This document shows positions 51,788 through 56,023 of a stretch of 56,023 bases of DNA, piece by piece. Each line of letters opens with the position of its first letter. Positions within the stretch are counted from its first letter, which is position 1. The DNA comes from Azonexaceae bacterium (GTDB lineage Bacteria; Pseudomonadota; Gammaproteobacteria; Burkholderiales; Rhodocyclaceae): the NCBI GenBank assembly GCA_009469675.1, contig SSSZ01000082.1, forward strand, positions 1 through 56,023. Direction: 5' to 3'. The notes under the pieces were generated by a model. The model saw nothing but the letters and a program-made list of their open reading frames with translations, had not been told where the DNA came from and made no database searches. Made by a program: the position numbers and the translations under genes.

Positions 51788-52960
51788 TCAGTGCAGAACT
51801 TGCGACGAAGCGGCGGGCTGTTCGGGCATTTCGGCGTGCACCAGTTCGCCTTCCGGGTTGGGGTACATGGGGGCGCCGCAGTCGTCGCAGAATTCCATGG
51901 GGAAGCGGTGGTCGTGGAAGACCACGTCCTTGACGCCGCATTCGCGCAGCACGGCTTCGATTTCGCCCTGGGTGTCGCTGGCTTCGTCCTCGGCGCCGAG
52001 CAGGGGCCAGACCACGCCGTGCCAGATGTCGTCCTTGTCCCGCGGGCCGAGGCCGATGCGGAATTCTTCCAGCCGGCGGTCGTGGCACGGGCCCACGACG
52101 GCCCGCAGGTCGGCCGGGGTGATGCTCTGGACGGTCTGCAGGAAAGCCACCGAGGCCTTGACCGAGTAGGGGCGCGAGGCGCGGTCGGCCTGGCGGCAAG
52201 CCGAATGGTAGGCGTCGGCCAGCAGCGGCTGCCAGGCGCAGCCGGTGAGGAAGGGTTCGAGACTGGGGCTGCCCTGCTTGACCCATTCCTTCAACGCGGC
52301 TTCCTTGCTGCCGTCCTTTTCGTTCCAGCGGAAGACCGGCTGGCCGGCGGGAACGACCACGGCGCCCACGAGGTAGCGTACGTCGGAAAGAAAGCGGTTG
52401 GTTTCCGGCAGGTTGGCGGTGTCGATGGCCAGGGGCTTGCCGGCCAGGGCGGCGAGGCCGAGTTCGCGGGTCAGTTGCCAGGTGTCGCAGAAGCTTCTGG
52501 GCAACTGGTCGGGGCTGAACAGGTAGTCGGCCAGGGCGAGCTTGGCGTCGGCAGCGAAGACGTGGGCGCCGAGCTGGACGCCGACGGCCTCCAGGGTGCT
52601 CTTGGGCAGCGTTCCCGAGGGGATGGAAAAACGCGACCAGGCGAGAACCGGGGCGGTGAACAGCAGCACGTCGCAAGGCCGGCCGGCGGCGTCGAGGCGC
52701 GTGGTTTCGGCGCGGGACTCGACCATGTCGGCCAGTTCGTCGTGGGCCCGGGGGTTGAGGTCGAAGAGGCGGTCGAGGGAGGCGTTGAGGTCGTCTTCGG
52801 CGCCGTTCTTGAGGAGGCTATCCACCAGTTCGGCCAGTTGGCGTTCCCAATAGGCGTCCTCCAGCTTGCCCCCGGAATCGGAAAGGCCGATGGCCAGGCG
52901 TTGCAGCTCGGCGGCGTCGCGGGAAATACGGTCGCGGGAACCGAAGCGGGTACGTTTCAT
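51788..52960 (-). CDS. DUF2863 family protein
   Basis: The 390-residue soluble protein belongs to DUF2863, known mainly from betaproteobacteria and without assigned function. Recognisable parts are MKRTRFGSRDRISRDAAELQ at the start, AYWERQLAELVDSLLKNGAE, DVLLFTAPVLAWSRFSIPSG and the C-terminal HDHRFPMEFCDDCGAPMYPN with a CxxC pair. The ATG at 52960 is followed by the usual basic N-terminus. Divergent from yaaA. Confidence 0.88.
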   Translation of the reverse strand: MKRTRFGSRDRISRDAAELQRLAIGLSDSGGKLEDAYWERQLAELVDSLLKNGAEDDLNASLDRLFDLNPRAHDELADMVESRAETTRLDAAGRPCDVLLFTAPVLAWSRFSIPSGTLPKSTLEAVGVQLGAHVFAADAKLALADYLFSPDQLPRSFCDTWQLTRELGLAALAGKPLAIDTANLPETNRFLSDVRYLVGAVVVPAGQPVFRWNEKDGSKEAALKEWVKQGSPSLEPFLTGCAWQPLLADAYHSACRQADRASRPYSVKASVAFLQTVQSITPADLRAVVGPCHDRRLEEFRIGLGPRDKDDIWHGVVWPLLGAEDEASDTQGEIEAVLRECGVKDVVFHDHRFPMEFCDDCGAPMYPNPEGELVHAEMPEQPAASSQVLH

Positions 52961-53038
52961 GGGGTGCTCTATCGATAGGTGAATCGGCAATTTTACCAAG
53001 TCGGTAGAATTGGAGTCCGTCATTTGCAGGAGAATTCC

Positions 53039-53812
53039 ATGTTGTTGGTGCTGTCGCCGGCCAAGTCCCTCGATTTCGACTCGCCGCCCACGGTCGAATC
53101 CCACAGCCAGCCGGCGTTCATTGCTCCGGCCAAGGAACTGGTCGGCCAGCTGCGCCGCCTCTCGCCGGCCGAAATCGCCGGCCTGATGGCGATATCCGAC
53201 AAGCTGGCGGTGCTCAATTTCGACCGTTACGCCGACTGGCGCCCCCCCTTCACCCCGGCCAACGCCAAGCCGGCCGTGCTGGCCTTCGACGGCGACGTCT
53301 ACGACGGCCTCGCCGCCAAGACCCTGGCCGCCGCCGACCTGGCCTTCGCCCAGGACCACCTGCGCATCCTTTCCGGGCTCTACGGCTGGCTGCGGCCCCT
53401 CGACCTGATCCAGCCCTACCGCCTGGAGATGGGCACCCGCCTGGCCAACAAGCGGGGCAAGGATCTCTACGCCTTCTGGGGCGAGCGCCTCGCCCGGGCG
53501 GCCAACGACGAGCTCAAGGCGCAGCCGCGGCCGGTTCTGGTGAACCTCGCCTCCGAGGAATACTTCAAGGCCCTGGCCGGCGGCCGGCTCAAGGCGACGG
53601 TGATCCAGCCCGTATTCGAGGACTGGAAGAACGGCCGCTACAAGATCATCAGCTTCTTTGCCAAAAAGGCCCGCGGCGCCATGGCCCGCTACGCCATCAT
53701 CAATCGCCTGACCGAACCCGAGGGCCTCCGGGCCTTTGACGCCGACGGCTACGCCTTCGCGCCGGAAGCTTCCGACGCCGCCACCTGGGTCTTCCGCCGG
53801 CGCCTGGAGTGA
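53039..53812 (+). CDS. yaaA: Peroxide stress protein YaaA (UPF0246)
   Basis: YaaA lowers intracellular unincorporated iron and binds DNA in oxidative stress. The 257-residue length and motifs match: [72 protein letters not shown] and [17 protein letters not shown]. An AGGAG ribosome-binding site lies about seven bases before the ATG at 53039. Confidence 0.95.
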   Translation: MLLVLSPAKSLDFDSPPTVESHSQPAFIAPAKELVGQLRRLSPAEIAGLMAISDKLAVLNFDRYADWRPPFTPANAKPAVLAFDGDVYDGLAAKTLAAADLAFAQDHLRILSGLYGWLRPLDLIQPYRLEMGTRLANKRGKDLYAFWGERLARAANDELKAQPRPVLVNLASEEYFKALAGGRLKATVIQPVFEDWKNGRYKIISFFAKKARGAMARYAIINRLTEPEGLRAFDADGYAFAPEASDAATWVFRRRLE

Positions 53813-53896
53813 TCCGGCACCGGCCGGGCGGGGCTGCTTTGTCGGCGGCGAGGGTCTATGATGCGTTTATGGCTCGTTTATTCCGAGGAGTTTTCC

Positions 53897-54274
53897 ATGC
53901 GCCGCTTCGCCCTTGTTCTCGCCGCCCTGCCGCTTGCCGCCCTGGCCCAATACGGCGCCCCCCAACCCGGCGGGAATCCCGGCCAGTACCCCGGCCAGGC
54001 CCCGGTCCAGCAGCCCGCTCCGCTCTACCCCTACAACAAGAACCAGCTGCCGCCCGGCGCTGTTTATGACAACAACCCCGGTATTCCGACCAGCGGGTTG
54101 GAACAGGGCCGGCAACTCGACGCCAACAAGCCCGGCTACCAGAAGGGCGGCCCCACCATCTACCACCGCAGTTACGATCGAAAAGGCAGCACCGCCGTCA
54201 TCAGCGGCCCCAACGGCACCACGGTCTGCCGCGACGAATACGGCCGCAAGAGCGTTACCGGGGTGTGCTACTGA
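53897..54274 (+). CDS. Small secreted Pro/Gly-rich protein
   Basis: The 125-residue protein has a signal peptide (MRRFALVLAALPLAALA) and a Pro/Gln/Gly/Tyr-rich region (about 18-60; GGNPGQYPGQAPVQQPAPLY), then a polar C-terminal part with two cysteines (TTVCRDEYG and TGVCY). No domain recognised. The start at 53897 is chosen for the signal peptide; upstream in-frame ATGs add non-signal sequence. Its end overlaps the convergent PIN gene by 20 nt. Confidence 0.78.
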   Translation: MRRFALVLAALPLAALAQYGAPQPGGNPGQYPGQAPVQQPAPLYPYNKNQLPPGAVYDNNPGIPTSGLEQGRQLDANKPGYQKGGPTIYHRSYDRKGSTAVISGPNGTTVCRDEYGRKSVTGVCY

Positions 54275-54686
54275 GCAGCGCCGCCGCCCCGGCCGGGGTG
54301 GCGATGGCAAAACCCAGGCCCTGCCTGCGCCGTAGGCGCAGCAGGGCCTTGTCTTTGGTGACCAGCAGATCGGCCCCGGCGCGGGCGGCGAGCTGGAGGA
54401 ACTTCTGATCGTCGGGATCGCGACAGCGGGGGAGTTTGGGTGGTGGCTCGGCAGTTTCAGGCGCGACCGCAACCAGCCGGCGGTAATCCGCCAGCAGGGC
54501 GGCCTGGGCGGCGGCAGCGAGGCCGAATTCCGGGTAGGTGACGACGCGGGCCAGTTCGGCCAGGGTTTCGCCATCGGCGACGCAGCTTGCGCGGCCGGCG
54601 GCGAGGGCCTCGTCGATGGCAGCGACGCCGGCGTCGCGGAAATGGAAGAGGTCCATCACCACGTTGGTGTCGAGAACGAGTTTCAT
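54255..54686 (-). CDS. PIN-domain protein (COG1569-like) without visible antitoxin
   Basis: The 143-residue protein starts MKLVLDTNVVMDLFHFRDAG, with the first PIN Asp, and has ETLAELARVVTYPEFGL (Glu) and CRDPDDQKFLQLAARAGADL (Asp set), so the acidic site is complete. This matches the putative PIN toxin group of COG1569. No antitoxin gene precedes it; 76 bp upstream lies the Trx-MsrB gene on the same strand. Confidence 0.85.
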   Translation of the reverse strand: MKLVLDTNVVMDLFHFRDAGVAAIDEALAAGRASCVADGETLAELARVVTYPEFGLAAAAQAALLADYRRLVAVAPETAEPPPKLPRCRDPDDQKFLQLAARAGADLLVTKDKALLRLRRRQGLGFAIATPAGAAALLSSTPR

Positions 54687-54762
54687 GCCCGGCGGTGGCC
54701 TATCGCAAGTTGCCGCGACGCGGCCCGCCTGGCCAGGACGGCGGATGGTCGTCGGCCAAGGC

Positions 54763-55722
54763 TCAGCCGCGCTTTTGCAGCGCCAGCGCGTTGATGCAGT
54801 AGCGCAGGCCGCTGGGTGCCGGGCCGTCGGGGAAAACGTGGCCGAGGTGGGCGTCGCAGACGGCGCAGGTGGTTTCGACCCGGGTCATGCCGTGGCTGTG
54901 GTCGGCGTGGTAGGCGACCACATCCGGCGCCACGGCCTGGGTAAAGCTCGGCCAGCCGGTGCCGCTGTTGAATTTGGTGCCGGCGTCGAAGAGTTCGGTG
55001 CCGCAGCAGGCGCAGGCGTAGCGGCCGGGTTCGAAGAGCGTGCACATCGATGAACTGTGGGCGCGTTCGGTGCCCTTCTGGCGGGTGACGTAGAACTGCT
55101 CCGCCGACAGCTGGCGTTGCCACTCGGCCGCGCTGCGCTCGTCGCGGCGCGGCGGCGCCGGATTGCCGTCGCGGGCCTGGCGCAGCACGCCGGCCCAGGT
55201 CAGCACCCCGGCCGGGGCATCGCCGGGATCGCTAGCTTCGGCCTTGCGCAAAAACTCGATGAGGCGGTCGGCGTCGATGTGAAAGTGGTTGAAGATCACC
55301 ACGCCCTGGGGGTCGATGACGATGAACCAGGGCGTACCGCCGCTGCGGTAGCGCTGCATCAGCGTCGAGAACCGGCCGTCCGGCCCGGCATCGTGGCCGA
55401 AGGGGATGGTCAGCGCGTAACGCTGCTGGTCGGCGAAACCCAGTTCGGCGGTGTTGTGTTCGTACTCCTCGAACACCGTCTGCACGGCGGCGAAGCGGAC
55501 AAAGCGCGAACCGCGGAAGGCATCGACCAGCCGTTGCAGCGTCGGAAAGCCGCGTTGGTGGCAGCCCGGGCAGTTGTGCTGGAAGCAGAAAATCACCTGG
55601 TAGCGGCCGCCCATCTCGGCCAGGCCGAAGCGGGCCAGGGGCTGCCCGGCGGCGTCGCGCCAGTCGGCAACGCCCAATTCGGGGGCCAGTTCGTTGGCGA
55701 TACCGCCGGTGGGTTCGGTCAT
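54763..55722 (-). CDS. Thioredoxin-like / MsrB methionine sulfoxide reductase fusion
   Basis: The 319-residue protein has a redoxin/AhpC-TSA-like domain (about 15-165) with CPGC at 51-54 (FCFQHNCPGCHQ) and a C-terminal MsrB domain (about 195-317) with zinc CxxC pairs (CACC at 237-240, CAVC at 286-289), SGTGWPSF, HSHGMTRVE, AHLGHVFPDGP and the catalytic Cys 309 in GLRYCINALAL. The resolving Cys of many MsrBs (SGCGWPSF) is Thr here. MsrB reduces R-methionine sulfoxide. No signal peptide, so it acts in the cytoplasm. The fused CPGC domain may supply electrons. Confidence 0.9.
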   Translation of the reverse strand: MTEPTGGIANELAPELGVADWRDAAGQPLARFGLAEMGGRYQVIFCFQHNCPGCHQRGFPTLQRLVDAFRGSRFVRFAAVQTVFEEYEHNTAELGFADQQRYALTIPFGHDAGPDGRFSTLMQRYRSGGTPWFIVIDPQGVVIFNHFHIDADRLIEFLRKAEASDPGDAPAGVLTWAGVLRQARDGNPAPPRRDERSAAEWQRQLSAEQFYVTRQKGTERAHSSSMCTLFEPGRYACACCGTELFDAGTKFNSGTGWPSFTQAVAPDVVAYHADHSHGMTRVETTCAVCDAHLGHVFPDGPAPSGLRYCINALALQKRG

Positions 55723-55883
55723 GGCTCGTGTCTCCGTTTCAAGTTCCGCAGGCGGTACGGTAGCACGCCGCCGCCGCCGGTGCAGTCCCGGGTTTCCGGG
55801 TGGGGCCGTGGCGCAGCTGGCAGCCGACCCTGGCAGCGCGCACGCTTTTGTCCGGCCTTTCCAGCTTTTCCGGCGGGGCCGGC

Positions 55884-56023
55884 CAGGGCAATCGCATGAA
55901 CATCAAGCGAGTCCGAGCAGTTGAGCGCGATAGAGGTCGGAAGTGGCGGCGATGAGTCGTCGAGCCTTGATGCCGCCCTTACGCGGAGAGGGATCAAGGC
56001 GGATGAGGTTGAGGGTGATGTGC
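55884..56023 (-). mobile_element. End of an ISAs1-like insertion sequence, cut by the window
   Basis: The stretch from 55884 begins CAGGGCAATCGCATGAACAT, which has the look of an ISAs1-family terminal inverted repeat, and leads at once into the 3' end of a transposase reading frame on the reverse strand. The other end lies to the right of the window, so the target duplication cannot be checked. Confidence 0.6.
55903..56023 (-). CDS. ISAs1-family transposase, C-terminal fragment
   Basis: The last 40 codons are visible, reading HITLNLIRLDPSPRKGGIKA and ending ...LYRAQLLGLA before a TGA at 55903-55905. The (I/A)LNLLR...KGGIK(A/N)RR pattern is the usual C-terminus of ISAs1 (H-repeat associated) transposases. 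The start is beyond the window, so completeness is unknown. Confidence 0.65.
   Translation of the reverse strand, partial: HITLNLIRLDPSPRKGGIKARRLIAATSDLYRAQLLGLA

Noticed and set aside
54687-54762. Fourth copy of the 3' element behind the Trx-MsrB gene
   Set aside because: Only short scattered matches (TTGCCGC, GCCTGGCC), on the opposite strand to that expected, and no core GGCTCGTCTTCGCG.

Overview
The window looks like a chromosomal segment of a GC-rich betaproteobacterium, most likely a Rhodocyclaceae-type organism. This rests on gene families and order that I recognise (ssb beside a YajR-like MFS gene; rsmI, yraN, SIS protein and BON lipoprotein together; yciB-yciI-bolA-ppiC; cysI-DUF934-cysH with cysB divergent; DUF2863). 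No search was run, so the assignment is an inference.

Layout. 1-1600: the 3' part of a CRISPR array (22 repeats, no cas genes in view). 2057-3837: MFS transporter and ssb, closed by a strong terminator. 3849-5843: a reverse-strand iron operon (cupredoxin, Ftr1-type permease, outer-membrane-like protein) behind a promoter overlapping a Fur-like palindrome. 5978-8894: HDOD protein and Kup potassium transporter. 8907-12328: an envelope/housekeeping block (rfaE2, dolP-like, gmhA/diaA-like, exported HIRAN protein, yraN, rsmI). 12501-15532: small secreted proteins, pyrC, a lipoprotein and DUF3025. 15516-18814: a PAS-PAS protein translationally coupled to a large acyl-CoA-synthetase/GNAT (Pat-like) protein. 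18905-19305: rnpB. 19349-24203: a methyltransferase and a six-PAS GGDEF-EAL protein.

24386-37073 is mainly assimilatory sulfate reduction: cysDN; then, after trmA, ycaO and yheS, tauE-cysI-DUF934-cysH with divergent cysB. CysH has the double-cysteine APS-reductase signature and there is no cysC, so the route is sulfate to APS to sulfite to sulfide. 37155-44210 carries signalling genes (double receiver, EAL-HDOD, HD-GYP regulator, Hpt), an isolated nosD-like gene and the yciB-yciI-bolA-ppiC operon.

44379-51681 is a biotin cluster (bioA ... bioF-bioH-bioC-bioD) interrupted by an accessory insert of about 2.6 kb with an AT-richer coiled-coil protein, ParDE and a PIN/RHH toxin-antitoxin pair. 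The end holds DUF2863, yaaA, a small secreted protein, a lone PIN protein, a thioredoxin-MsrB fusion and the end of an ISAs1-like element that runs off the window.

The structure least explained by genes is (i) a roughly 100-bp repeat present three times, each copy directly behind a stop codon in the sense orientation and followed by a GC hairpin, and (ii) a pair of GAG-rich palindromic repeats between tandem genes in front of cysN and bioA.
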